Positions 26,234 through 34,474 of a stretch of DNA of 37,379 bases are shown here, piece by piece. The stretch comes from an uncultured Ferrovum sp. (lineage in GTDB: Bacteria > Pseudomonadota > Gammaproteobacteria > Burkholderiales > Ferrovaceae). The position numbers and the translations under genes were made by a program. The stretch's first letter is position 1. Every line of letters starts with the position of its first letter. The notes beneath the pieces were generated by a model. It had not been told where the DNA came from, made no database searches, and was given only the letters and a program-made list of their open reading frames with translations. The stretch is from NCBI GenBank assembly GCA_903863375.1, contig CAIPBT010000088.1, forward strand, positions 1 to 37,379. The letters run 5' to 3'.

Positions 26234-27445
26234 TCAATCTGGCATTTTGCCATGCCCGGGCGGCTCGGCAACAGCTTCCTGTGGGTTTGCCTGCGCCGAC
26301 GGCACGGGCAGGGGCGTAAACGGCAGCAGGTCGACAGGCGCATGACCGGGTGCCGCGCTCGCGATCACCGGCGTGCTGACCCGCACGTCAGCATTTTGCG
26401 CGCGGTGTCGCAGGGCATGATCCGCCAGCACCAGGGCCAGCATCGCCTCGGCAATCGGCGTGGCCCGGATCCCGACACACGGGTCGTGCCGGCCAAAGGT
26501 TTCCACCAGCACGGCATTGCCGCGGATGTCGATGGCGTGTCGCGGCAACCGGATGCTGGACGTTGGCTTGATCGCCAGTGCGGCATGAATCTGCTGGCCT
26601 GTACTGATGCCGCCCAGCACACCGCCGGCGTGATTGGACAGGAACCCGGCCGGCGTCATCTCGTCGCCGTGGACGGTGCCGCGCTGGTCCACCACCGCGA
26701 AGCCATCCCCGATTTCCACGCCCTTCACGGCATTGATGCCCATCAGGGCGTGCGCGATGTCGGCGTCCAGTCGATCGTAAACCGGCTCGCCCCATCCAGG
26801 GGGAACGCCGCTGGCCACCACCTCGATGCGTGCTCCGACCGAATCGCCATCCTTGCGCAGGCGGTCCATGAACGCTTCCAGTTCGGCCACCCGGCTGCCA
26901 TCGGCCACAAAGAACGGATTCTGGTCAACATCGTCCCAACGCACGAAGGGCACCTTGACCGGGCCAAGCTGCGACAGGTAACCGCGAATCGACACCCCAT
27001 GGGCGTGCGACAGCCAGCGCCGCGCAATCGCGCCACCTGCCACGCGCACGGCGGTCTCACGCGCCGACGAACGACCACCGCCCCGATAATCACGGAAGCC
27101 ATACTTGTGCGTATAGGTGTAGTCGGCGTGACCCGGCCGGAAGCGGTCGGCGATGTTGCCGTAATCCTTGCTGCGCTGGTCTTCGTTGCGGATCAGCAGA
27201 CCGATCGGTGCCCCGGTGGTGCGCCCTTCGAACACCCCGGACAGGATCTCGACCGTATCGCTCTCCCGCCGCTGCGTGACGTGACGGCTGGTGCCCGGCT
27301 TGCGTCGGTCGAGGTCATGCTGGATGTGGGCAGCGGTCAGCGGCAGTCCCGGCGGGCACCCATCCACCACGCAGCCGATGGCTGCCCCGTGGCTTTCGCC
27401 GAACGAAGTCAGCGTGAACAAGGTGCCGAAGGTGTTGCCCGACAT
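26234..27445 (-). CDS. aroC: Chorismate synthase
   Basis: Makes chorismate from EPSP with reduced FMN, the last shared step for tryptophan and the other aromatics. The family signatures are clear: [16 protein letters not shown] at the N-terminus, [19 protein letters not shown] in the middle and [16 protein letters not shown] near the end. The ATG at 27445 has AGGA about 10 bases upstream. At 403 residues it is about 40 longer than E. coli AroC (361); the excess is a Pro/Ala-rich tail after [12 protein letters not shown] with no fold I recognise. First gene of the minus-strand block, divergent from maeB. Confidence 0.97.
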   Translation of the reverse strand: MSGNTFGTLFTLTSFGESHGAAIGCVVDGCPPGLPLTAAHIQHDLDRRKPGTSRHVTQRRESDTVEILSGVFEGRTTGAPIGLLIRNEDQRSKDYGNIADRFRPGHADYTYTHKYGFRDYRGGGRSSARETAVRVAGGAIARRWLSHAHGVSIRGYLSQLGPVKVPFVRWDDVDQNPFFVADGSRVAELEAFMDRLRKDGDSVGARIEVVASGVPPGWGEPVYDRLDADIAHALMGINAVKGVEIGDGFAVVDQRGTVHGDEMTPAGFLSNHAGGVLGGISTGQQIHAALAIKPTSSIRLPRHAIDIRGNAVLVETFGRHDPCVGIRATPIAEAMLALVLADHALRHRAQNADVRVSTPVIASAAPGHAPVDLLPFTPLPVPSAQANPQEAVAEPPGHGKMPD

Positions 27446-27564
27446 GGATAAGCGTTCCTGAAGAAGACGATAAGCCGCACTCGCGGCAGACAACTCAAAA
27501 GCTTATCATAGCGCTCCTTTGAACAATGACCGGTGCGCTTGAAGCGGGCCGGGAACCCGCCCCC
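27446..27564. promoter_or_regulatory. Divergent aroC/maeB control region with GATAAGC repeats
   Basis: GATAAGC occurs at 27447-27453 and 27469-27475 (22 bases apart, two helical turns) and inverted as GCTTATC at 27501-27507. TATGAT on the minus strand (27504-27509) is a good -10 match for aroC, but I see no convincing -35 at the right distance. A short hairpin (GCGGG at 27544-27548, CCCGC at 27556-27560) sits just before the maeB ATG at 27565. The gap is AT-rich compared with its surroundings. An operator role for the repeats is inference. Confidence 0.45.
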
Positions 27565-29844
27565 ATGCAAGATGAACTGCGCCAGGCCGCCCTTGCCTAT
27601 CATCGTCTTCCGACACCCGGCAAGGTCGCAATTTCCCCGACCAAGCCCCTGACCACCCAGCGCGATCTGGCGCTGGCCTACTCACCCGGGGTAGCAGCCG
27701 CCTGCGAAGCCATCGTGGCGGATCCCGCCGAAGTGCGCAGCCTAACGGCGCGCGGCAACCTGGTGGCGGTGGTCACCAACGGCACCGCCGTGCTCGGCCT
27801 GGGCGCGATTGGCCCGCTCGCCGCCAAGCCGGTGATGGAAGGCAAAGGCGTGCTGTTCAAGAAGTTCGCCGGCATCGATGTGTTCGACATCGAACTCAAC
27901 GCGAAAGACACCGACCTGCTGGTCGAGATCATCGCCTCGCTTGAGCCGACCTTTGGTGGCATCAACCTGGAAGACATCAAGGCACCCGAGTGCTTCGAGA
28001 TCGAGCGCCGCCTGCGCGAACGCATGAAGATTCCGGTATTCCACGACGACCAGCATGGCACCGCCATCATCGTCGGGGCCGCCGTGATGAATGGGTTGCG
28101 TGTGGTCGGCAAGCCGATCGACCAGGTCAAGCTGGTGACGTCCGGGGCCGGGGCCGCGGCCCTGGCGTGCCTCGACATGCTGCTGGCCCTCGGGGTGCGC
28201 ATGGAAAACATCTACGTCACCGACCTGGCCGGTGTGGTGTACGAGGGCCGCACGGAGCTGATGGATCCGAACAAGGCGCGCTTTGCCAAGGCCACGCCGG
28301 CGCGCACCCTCAGCGAGGTGATCGAGGGGGCCGACGTGTTCCTCGGCCTGTCGGCGGGCGGCGTTCTGAAGGGCGAGATGGTGGCCAAGATGGCCAGCCG
28401 GCCGCTGATCCTGGCGCTCGCCAATCCGGATCCGGAAATCCTGCCGGAAGACGTGCGTGCCGTGCGCAGCGACGCGATCATCGCCACCGGGCGGTCGGAC
28501 TACCCGAACCAGGTGAACAACGTGCTGTGCTTCCCGTTCATTTTCCGGGGCGCCCTGGATGTTGGCGCCACCACCATCAACGAGGCCATGAAGGTGGCGT
28601 GCGTGCATGCGATTGCCGACCTCGCCAAGGCGGAACAGTCCGATGTGGTGGCCATGGCCTATGGCGACCAGGAACTGGCCTTCGGTGCCGACTACCTGAT
28701 CCCGAAGCCTTTCGACCCGCGCCTGATCGTGAAGATCGCGCCAGCCGTCGCCCAGGCTGCCATGGACAGCGGCGTGGCCACCCACCCGATCGCCGACATG
28801 GAGGCTTACCGCGAAAAGCTGAATCACTTCGTCTATCAGTCGGGCCTGTTGATGAAGCCGGTCTTCACCAAGGCCAAGGCATCGCCCCGCCGTATCGTGT
28901 TCGCCGAAGGCGAGGAAGAAAAGGTGCTGCGCGCGGTGCAGGTGATTGTTGACGAGGGACTGGCCCGGCCAATCCTGGTCGGCCGTCCCGAGGTGATCGA
29001 GCGCCGCGTCGAGAAGATGGGGCTGCGGCTGGCGCTGGGTCGCGATTTCGAGATGGTCAACGAGCACTCCGATCCGCGCTTCAAGGAGTACTACTCGATG
29101 TACCACCAGATCATGGAGCGCAAGGGCGTCTCGCCCGACTTCGCCAAACAGGAAGTGCAGCGCAAGCCCACCCTGATCGGTGCCCTGATGGTGCGACGGC
29201 ACGAAGCCGATGGCCTGATCTGCGGCACCATCGGGCAATATGACCGGCACCTGCGGTACATCCACAATGTGCTCGGCCTGCGCAAGGGCGTGCATCAGGC
29301 GGCCGCCATGAATGTGCTGTTGAATGAGCGGGGCCCTCTATTCATCTGCGATACCTACGTCAATCCGGACCCGACCGCCGAAGAAATCGCTGAACTGGCC
29401 GTGCTGGCGGCTGAAGAAGTGCGCCGTTTCGGCATCACCCCGAAGGTGGCCCTGTTGTCGCACTCGTCGTTTGGCACCGCCAACACCCCGTCCGCCCTGA
29501 AGATGCGGGAAGCGCTCGACCTGCTGCGCCGGCGCGCGTCGCAACTGGAGGTGGATGGCGAGATGCATGGCGATGCCGCCCTGTCGGAGGAACTGCGCAA
29601 GGTGAGCATGCCGGACAGCCGCCTGAAAGGCGCTGCCAACTTGCTGGTGATGCCCAATCTGGATGCTGCCAACATTGCCTTCAACCTGCTCAAGGTGATG
29701 GGCGATGGCATCACGGTCGGCCCGATCCTGCTGGGGGTGGCAGCACCAGCCCACATCCTGACGCCATCCTGCACCGTGCGGCGCATCATCAACATGACAG
29801 CGCTCGCAACGGTCGACGCCCAAAGCCAGCGCTGGTTCGCCTGA
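27565..29844 (+). CDS. maeB: NADP-dependent malic enzyme with C-terminal phosphotransacetylase-like domain
   Basis: Oxidative decarboxylation of malate to pyruvate with reduction of NADP, supplying reducing power and pyruvate. Residues 1 to about 430 are the malic enzyme part ([47 protein letters not shown]). About 430-759 resemble phosphate acetyltransferase ([27 protein letters not shown]) and in this family act mainly as a regulatory or oligomerising domain. The ATG at 27565 gives 759 residues, the length of E. coli MaeB, and the usual N-terminus [20 protein letters not shown]. An in-frame ATG at 27526 would add 13 residues; neither has a strong ribosome site. Stands alone, divergent from aroC. 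Confidence 0.96.
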   Translation: MQDELRQAALAYHRLPTPGKVAISPTKPLTTQRDLALAYSPGVAAACEAIVADPAEVRSLTARGNLVAVVTNGTAVLGLGAIGPLAAKPVMEGKGVLFKKFAGIDVFDIELNAKDTDLLVEIIASLEPTFGGINLEDIKAPECFEIERRLRERMKIPVFHDDQHGTAIIVGAAVMNGLRVVGKPIDQVKLVTSGAGAAALACLDMLLALGVRMENIYVTDLAGVVYEGRTELMDPNKARFAKATPARTLSEVIEGADVFLGLSAGGVLKGEMVAKMASRPLILALANPDPEILPEDVRAVRSDAIIATGRSDYPNQVNNVLCFPFIFRGALDVGATTINEAMKVACVHAIADLAKAEQSDVVAMAYGDQELAFGADYLIPKPFDPRLIVKIAPAVAQAAMDSGVATHPIADMEAYREKLNHFVYQSGLLMKPVFTKAKASPRRIVFAEGEEEKVLRAVQVIVDEGLARPILVGRPEVIERRVEKMGLRLALGRDFEMVNEHSDPRFKEYYSMYHQIMERKGVSPDFAKQEVQRKPTLIGALMVRRHEADGLICGTIGQYDRHLRYIHNVLGLRKGVHQAAAMNVLLNERGPLFICDTYVNPDPTAEEIAELAVLAAEEVRRFGITPKVALLSHSSFGTANTPSALKMREALDLLRRRASQLEVDGEMHGDAALSEELRKVSMPDSRLKGAANLLVMPNLDAANIAFNLLKVMGDGITVGPILLGVAAPAHILTPSCTVRRIINMTALATVDAQSQRWFA

Positions 29845-29854
29845 GCGGGACCCT

Positions 29855-29947
29855 GCCGGACAACTCCCTCCGGCGGACCGCCTGCTCGACGCACGACCAG
29901 GGGGTGGCAGCCTGACCTGACGTACCGCCAGCGGCTAACGCTGGCGG
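29855..29947 (+). terminator. Two hairpins after maeB, possible terminator
   Basis: In the 212-base gap after maeB there is a 6-base stem (GCCGGA at 29855-29860, TCCGGC at 29869-29874) and then a perfect 9-base stem with a 5-base loop (CCGCCAGCG at 29925-29933, CGCTGGCGG at 29939-29947). The second is strong enough to terminate or protect the 3' end, but no U-run follows it. The remainder of the gap carries the presumed promoter and leader of the next gene. Confidence 0.5.
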
Positions 29948-29983
29948 GCCCAGATGCCTCAAGATGACGGCCACCAGCGCCGC

Positions 29984-30039
29984 TATAGTGGTTTGTCGTC
30001 AGCCGCAGTAAGGCCGGACCGGTGGTGACCGGGCCGGCC
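29984..30039 (+). promoter_or_regulatory. Putative -10 element and leader hairpin before the HD-GYP gene
   Basis: TATAGT at 29984-29989 is a good -10 match, but no clear -35 stands 16-18 bases before it. The leader then contains a long hairpin at 30012-30039: GGCCGG pairs with CCGGCC and CCGGT with ACCGG around a GGTG loop, about 11 pairs with one mismatch. It ends 17 bases before the ATG, and no Shine-Dalgarno sequence lies between hairpin and start. Confidence 0.45.
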
Positions 30040-30056
30040 ACCTGGTCCCCTATTTC

Positions 30057-31724
30057 ATGAAACAGGTTCATCTCGTCCAGCTCGACACCAGGGCCTTGGT
30101 GCCGGGAATGTACATCGCCGAACTCGACCGGCCCTGGATCGACTCGCCCTTCCTGCTGGAGGGCTTTGTGCTGGAAGAGCAGGCGGATCTCGACGTGCTG
30201 CAGACGCTGTGCAATCACGTGTTCATTGACACGCGCCGGTCCGATCCCGCCAGCGTGCGGCTGTTGCTGGAACGAGACGGACCGATGCAGCTGCCGCCCG
30301 GCCCGCGGTTCGGACCCCGTCCGGCGCGGGCGACCATCAGTCTGGTGGACGGCCCGGCACCGGCCACACCCCGCGCCCCGGAAGCCGGCGCCAACGCCCC
30401 GTCGCTGCTTGGCAGCCTGGGTCGCATCGTCGGCGAGACGCTGGCGGCCGGCCCTGCCACAGCAGCCGATCACCGCATCACCGTATCGATGGCCGAACCG
30501 ACGGCTGCTGTCGCCGATCCACGGCGTGCTGCCGCTGCCTGGCGGGACAGCGGTTCTGGGGTAGGCACCGCCACGCCGGCCGAACCTCGACCGGTCTCCC
30601 GCACTGCCTACGTCGCGACGGCCGATACCCCGACGGTCAGCCTGCAGCAGCACCGTCGCTACCGTCGCCCCAAGCCGGGCAGCATCACCGGGCTGGACGA
30701 GACCGCCGACCGCGCCAACTTGGGCGGCGAGATCCTGATCGTCGCCCGCGAGCGCTCCTTCGACGCCAGTCCTGTACTGCGGCAGGCCAAGGAGACGGTC
30801 GAGCACTTCCACGACATCGTTCCAACCCTGTTCGAGAACATCCAGAACGGTCGTGAATTCGATCTGCAGGAAGCCACCGGCCTGATGTCGGAAATCGCGG
30901 AATGCCTGAACCGCAGCCCCGACGCGCTGCGGCTGCTGTCCAGCGTGCGCCAGATCGATGACTACGCCCTGAAACACGCGCAGGATTGCACCCTGCGCCT
31001 GATGGGTTTCGCGCGCGACCAGGGGCTGTCACGTGACAGTATGCAGACGATGGGATTGGTCGGCCTGCTGATGGACGTCGGCAAGGTGCGCATCGAGGAC
31101 AAGGAAACCATCCTCAACAAGCGCGCGCCCCTATCGCGCACCGAGGCTTTGGCCATGCAGGCGCACGTGATGCACTCGGTGGACATGATCCTGAGCACGC
31201 AGGGTATCGAGCTGGCGGTGAAGGAGGTGATTGCCCAGCATCACGAACGCTTTGACGGCAACGGCTATCCCTATGGCTGGAAGGGCAACGAGATTGACCT
31301 GCGTGCCCGGATGGCCCGGATCGTCGATGCCTACAGCGCCATGCTCAGTGACCGGCCCTGGCGCCCGGCCATGACCCCGTCGGAGGCCTTCCGCCAGCTG
31401 CGGCTGGGCAAGGGCAGCGAGTTTGATGCGCAGCTGGTGGAAGATTTCTTCCACACCATCGGCACCTATGGCGTGGGGACGGTGCTGGAAATGGAAACCG
31501 GCGAAGTCGGCATCGTGGTGCGGGTGCACCGCACCCAGCGTCTCAAGCCCGAGATCATGCTGGTGCTCGACCACGAAAAGCAGCCCTTCGCCTATCCGGT
31601 GGTGCTCGACCTGCTGAAAGAACCGCGCACACCGGACGACAAGCCCTATACCATCCGGCAAGAGCTGCCGGATGGCAGCATCTACCTGGACCCTGAGGAA
31701 TTCTTTTTCGCTGCCGCCCGCTGA
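30057..31724 (+). CDS. HD-GYP-domain protein with DUF3391-like N-terminus; HD motif altered
   Basis: Cyclic-di-GMP phosphodiesterase-family protein. Residues 1-75 match the DUF3391-type N-terminus (DTRALVPGMYIAELDRPW). About 75-240 are a Pro/Ala-rich low-complexity linker. About 245-450 are the HD-GYP domain, with H307, H370, HHERFDGNGYP at 395-405 and D424. The signature His-Asp pair reads Met339-Asp340 (LLMDVGK, codon ATG at 31071) where active members have LLHDIGK. The His is a metal ligand, so activity may be lost or changed while the GYP loop stays intact. About 450-555 are an unassigned C-terminal part. The ATG has no visible ribosome site, and the stop directly abuts the EAL gene. Function as sensor or receptor is inference. 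Confidence 0.88.
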   Translation: MKQVHLVQLDTRALVPGMYIAELDRPWIDSPFLLEGFVLEEQADLDVLQTLCNHVFIDTRRSDPASVRLLLERDGPMQLPPGPRFGPRPARATISLVDGPAPATPRAPEAGANAPSLLGSLGRIVGETLAAGPATAADHRITVSMAEPTAAVADPRRAAAAWRDSGSGVGTATPAEPRPVSRTAYVATADTPTVSLQQHRRYRRPKPGSITGLDETADRANLGGEILIVARERSFDASPVLRQAKETVEHFHDIVPTLFENIQNGREFDLQEATGLMSEIAECLNRSPDALRLLSSVRQIDDYALKHAQDCTLRLMGFARDQGLSRDSMQTMGLVGLLMDVGKVRIEDKETILNKRAPLSRTEALAMQAHVMHSVDMILSTQGIELAVKEVIAQHHERFDGNGYPYGWKGNEIDLRARMARIVDAYSAMLSDRPWRPAMTPSEAFRQLRLGKGSEFDAQLVEDFFHTIGTYGVGTVLEMETGEVGIVVRVHRTQRLKPEIMLVLDHEKQPFAYPVVLDLLKEPRTPDDKPYTIRQELPDGSIYLDPEEFFFAAAR

Positions 31725-33455
31725 ATGTCGACCTACAACCCTACGCTGTCCGAGCAGATAGTCAGTGAAGTCATCGCGTCCCTACCGCACCAGTACCCCG
31801 CCATCACCCGTCAGCCGCAGATGGCGTCTGTCCTGGAAGACTGCCGCCGTTATCTGCTGAATCTGGGCCGGGAGGGCGCCGATGCCCCGCCCGGAACTCC
31901 TGCCACGGCGCCGGCCACCACCTGTCCCCCCATCCCGGTGCTGCAGGCCTTGGCCGAACTGACCGGCGATCCGGGCGCGCCCATGACCCTGATCGGCCTG
32001 TTCCTCAGCCTGTGCGAGGAGCGCAGCCAGCGCACCACGCCGGCCGCTGTGCGCGCGCGCACCCTGAACGACATCGTGGCTGCCACGCGCACCCTGGTGG
32101 CCGATGCCCGGACCCGGGCGGAAGACGCATCGCGGCGCGACCGCAGCACCGGACTGCTGAACCGCGATGGCATCTTCGAGCGGCTCACCACCTTGCTGGC
32201 CACCGGCATGAGCGAACAGCGGCTGGGCGTGCTGTGCATCGAAATCCGTCCCGGTATCGAAGGGTTGACCCGACTCGGCAACCCGGTGCTCGAAACCCTG
32301 ATGCGCGAGATGGCCGGCCGCTTGCGCGGCAATGTGCGCAAGCGCGATGCCGACAATCTGGGACGCAGCGGACCCCTGCAGTTTTTTGCCCTGCTGCCCG
32401 GGCTGCCGGCCGAACCGGTAGCCAACATCGCGGCCCACAACCTGCTGGAGGCACTGAAGCTGCCAGTCACCGTGGACCAGTTGCTGATCCAGCCCAATCC
32501 GGTGATCGGCCTGTCGACCGCGCCCAGCCTGGGTCGGTCGGCGCAGGTGCTGCTGGATCAGGCCGAGCTCGCGCTGGAAGAGGCCAAGCGCATCCACGCC
32601 GACGACACCCTGGTGTTTGAGCCCCGGCTGGCCCAGACCGCCGTCGAGCAGGCCGAAATGGTGGCCGCCCTGGCGGCCGACATCCACGACAACGAACTCA
32701 AACTGTATTTCCAGCCACAACTCAACCTGCGTACCGGCCGCATCGAAAGTGCCGAGGCCCTGCTGCGCTGGGAAGTGGTGCGTCCGGATGGCACGGTGGA
32801 AGTGCGTCGCCCGGACATCACCCTGATGACCACCGCCCTGATGGGCCAGCTCGATCATCTCTCCGAGATGCTGCTGCGCCAGGCGGCGATGCGCATGAAC
32901 AGCTGGCAGAAAGAGGCCGGGCTGACCATGGGGCTGGCGGTCAACCTGCCCGCCAACCTGCTGAAGGAAGACCTGCCCCAGATCGTGCGCGGCATCGTCG
33001 GGACGCTGGATGTGCCGCCGTCCCAGCTCACCGTCGAGATCACCGAGGGCTCGATGATCCGGTTCGGCGACGACATGGCTGCGGCCCAAAGCGTACTGCA
33101 GGGCCTGCGCGACGCCGGCATCAAACTGGCGATCGACGACTTCGGCACCGGTTACGGATCGCTGGTCTGGCTGCGCAACCTGCCCTTCGACGAACTGAAG
33201 ATCGACCAGATGTTTGTCCGTGAGATGCGCAGTCGCCCCAAGGACATCCTGTTCGTCAAAAACCTGGTCAACCTGGCACATGACCTGCACCTGGAGGTGG
33301 TGGTCGAGGGTGTGGAGGACCGCGAGACCTGGGAACTGATCCAGACCACGGGGGCCGCCAAGATCCAGGGCTATGCACTGGGCAAGCCGATGCCGGAGGC
33401 CCAGTTCCTCGCCTTCGTGCAGGACTTCCACGCCCGGCAGGAAGGCCGGGCGTGA
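31725..33455 (+). CDS. EAL-domain protein with degenerate GGDEF domain
   Basis: Likely cyclic-di-GMP phosphodiesterase. Residues 1-130 are an unassigned helical N-terminus. About 135-300 fold like GGDEF (RDRSTGLLNRDGIFERL), but the signature site reads SGPLQF at 215-220, so diguanylate cyclase activity is not expected. About 310-570 are the EAL domain with its catalytic set: E344 (EALLRW), N407 (VNLPAN), E441 (ITEG), D471-D472 (DDFGTGYGSL), K512, E528 (VEGVED) and the QGYALGKPMP end. It should therefore be able to hydrolyse cyclic-di-GMP. The ATG follows the HD-GYP stop with no gap, which points to coupled expression. The end overlaps the next gene as GTGA. Confidence 0.92.
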   Translation: MSTYNPTLSEQIVSEVIASLPHQYPAITRQPQMASVLEDCRRYLLNLGREGADAPPGTPATAPATTCPPIPVLQALAELTGDPGAPMTLIGLFLSLCEERSQRTTPAAVRARTLNDIVAATRTLVADARTRAEDASRRDRSTGLLNRDGIFERLTTLLATGMSEQRLGVLCIEIRPGIEGLTRLGNPVLETLMREMAGRLRGNVRKRDADNLGRSGPLQFFALLPGLPAEPVANIAAHNLLEALKLPVTVDQLLIQPNPVIGLSTAPSLGRSAQVLLDQAELALEEAKRIHADDTLVFEPRLAQTAVEQAEMVAALAADIHDNELKLYFQPQLNLRTGRIESAEALLRWEVVRPDGTVEVRRPDITLMTTALMGQLDHLSEMLLRQAAMRMNSWQKEAGLTMGLAVNLPANLLKEDLPQIVRGIVGTLDVPPSQLTVEITEGSMIRFGDDMAAAQSVLQGLRDAGIKLAIDDFGTGYGSLVWLRNLPFDELKIDQMFVREMRSRPKDILFVKNLVNLAHDLHLEVVVEGVEDRETWELIQTTGAAKIQGYALGKPMPEAQFLAFVQDFHARQEGRA

Positions 33456-34402
33456 CCGTGCCGGCCCTGCCGCGCGCCCTGCCGGCCAGCGCCACCATCG
33501 GCATCTGCGCGCCATCCGGCTGGATTGCTGATCCGGCTGCCCTCGCCCGGTCAGTCCACACCCTTGAAGCCCGGGGCCATCAGGTACGGGTGATGCCGGG
33601 TTGTCTGGAACGCGATGGCTATTGCGCCGGCACCGCTGCCCGCCGGCTGGCGGACCTGCATGCGCTAGTGCACGATCCGGCCATCGATCTGGTGCTGGCG
33701 GCGCGCGGGGGCTTCGGCCTGTCGCACCTGCTCGCGCATATCGACTGGGCCGCCTGCGCGAACAGTGGCAAGCTGTTTTGCGGTTTCAGTGATTTCACCG
33801 CCTTCCATGCCGGCCTGTATGCGCGCACCGGACAGATCAGCATCGCCGGCCCCATGGCCACCAGCGACCTGGCGACGGAGGTTCCTGATCCGGTCCACGA
33901 CCGGGTTTTCTGGCCGGTCCTGCAGCAGGGTGCGGCTGGCCACACCTATCCGGACTGGTCCAGCGACCAGCCAGTGCCGGACGGCGAGTGGCAGGGCACC
34001 CTGTGGGGCGGCAACCTTTGTCTGCTGGCGCATCTTTGTGGCACGCCCTACCTGCCGGCGATCGACCAGGGCATCCTGTTCCTGGAGGACATCGGCGAGG
34101 CTCCCTACCGCATCGAACGCATGCTGCTGCAGCTGGACCTGGCCGGTGTGCTGGCTCGCCAGCAGGTGATTTTGCTCGGCGCTTTCACCGCCTGCGAACC
34201 ACCAGCAGGCGCGATCGCCGATTACCGGCTCAAGGCGGTGATTGCCGCCCTGCGCATGCGCTTTGCGGGTCCTGTGCTGACCGGCCTTCCTTTCGGTCAT
34301 GTGCGCACCAAATGGACCCTGCCCTTTGGGGCCCAGGCCCAGCTGCGGGTGGAGGGCGCACAAGCACACCTGAGGGTGCTACCCTTCCTGCAGGGGCGTT
34401 GA
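33452..34402 (+). CDS. ldcA: Muramoyltetrapeptide LD-carboxypeptidase (peptidase family S66)
   Basis: Serine peptidase that removes the terminal D-Ala from tetrapeptides during peptidoglycan recycling, in the cytoplasm. The S66 triad is complete and nearly at the numbering known for the Pseudomonas enzyme: S113 in GFSDFTAF, E212 in LEDIGEAPYR and H283 in GHVRTKWTLPFG. RGGFG at 85-89 is the conserved loop before the nucleophile. No signal peptide is seen. 316 residues, normal. The GTG start overlaps the EAL stop by four bases, so it may be the third gene of that operon. MccF-type immunity proteins share the fold, but the genomic setting favours LdcA. Confidence 0.92.
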   Translation: MTVPALPRALPASATIGICAPSGWIADPAALARSVHTLEARGHQVRVMPGCLERDGYCAGTAARRLADLHALVHDPAIDLVLAARGGFGLSHLLAHIDWAACANSGKLFCGFSDFTAFHAGLYARTGQISIAGPMATSDLATEVPDPVHDRVFWPVLQQGAAGHTYPDWSSDQPVPDGEWQGTLWGGNLCLLAHLCGTPYLPAIDQGILFLEDIGEAPYRIERMLLQLDLAGVLARQQVILLGAFTACEPPAGAIADYRLKAVIAALRMRFAGPVLTGLPFGHVRTKWTLPFGAQAQLRVEGAQAHLRVLPFLQGR

Positions 34403-34474
34403 CCCACCGGTCTGCGCGACGATATCGCAGGCGTTTGTCGGCCCCCGCCACGTACGACAAGCCTTCTGATACTG

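Noticed and set aside
27742-29295. 517-codon open frame opposite maeB
   Set aside because: Shadow of maeB; His-rich translation typical of antisense reading in GC-rich genes.
31782-33515. 577-codon open frame opposite the EAL gene
   Set aside because: Complement of a gene with intact EAL motifs; no domain of its own.
33452-34402. MccF-type microcin immunity protein instead of LdcA
   Set aside because: Both share the S66 fold and triad, but there is no microcin gene nearby; a recycling enzyme next to envelope genes is the simpler reading.
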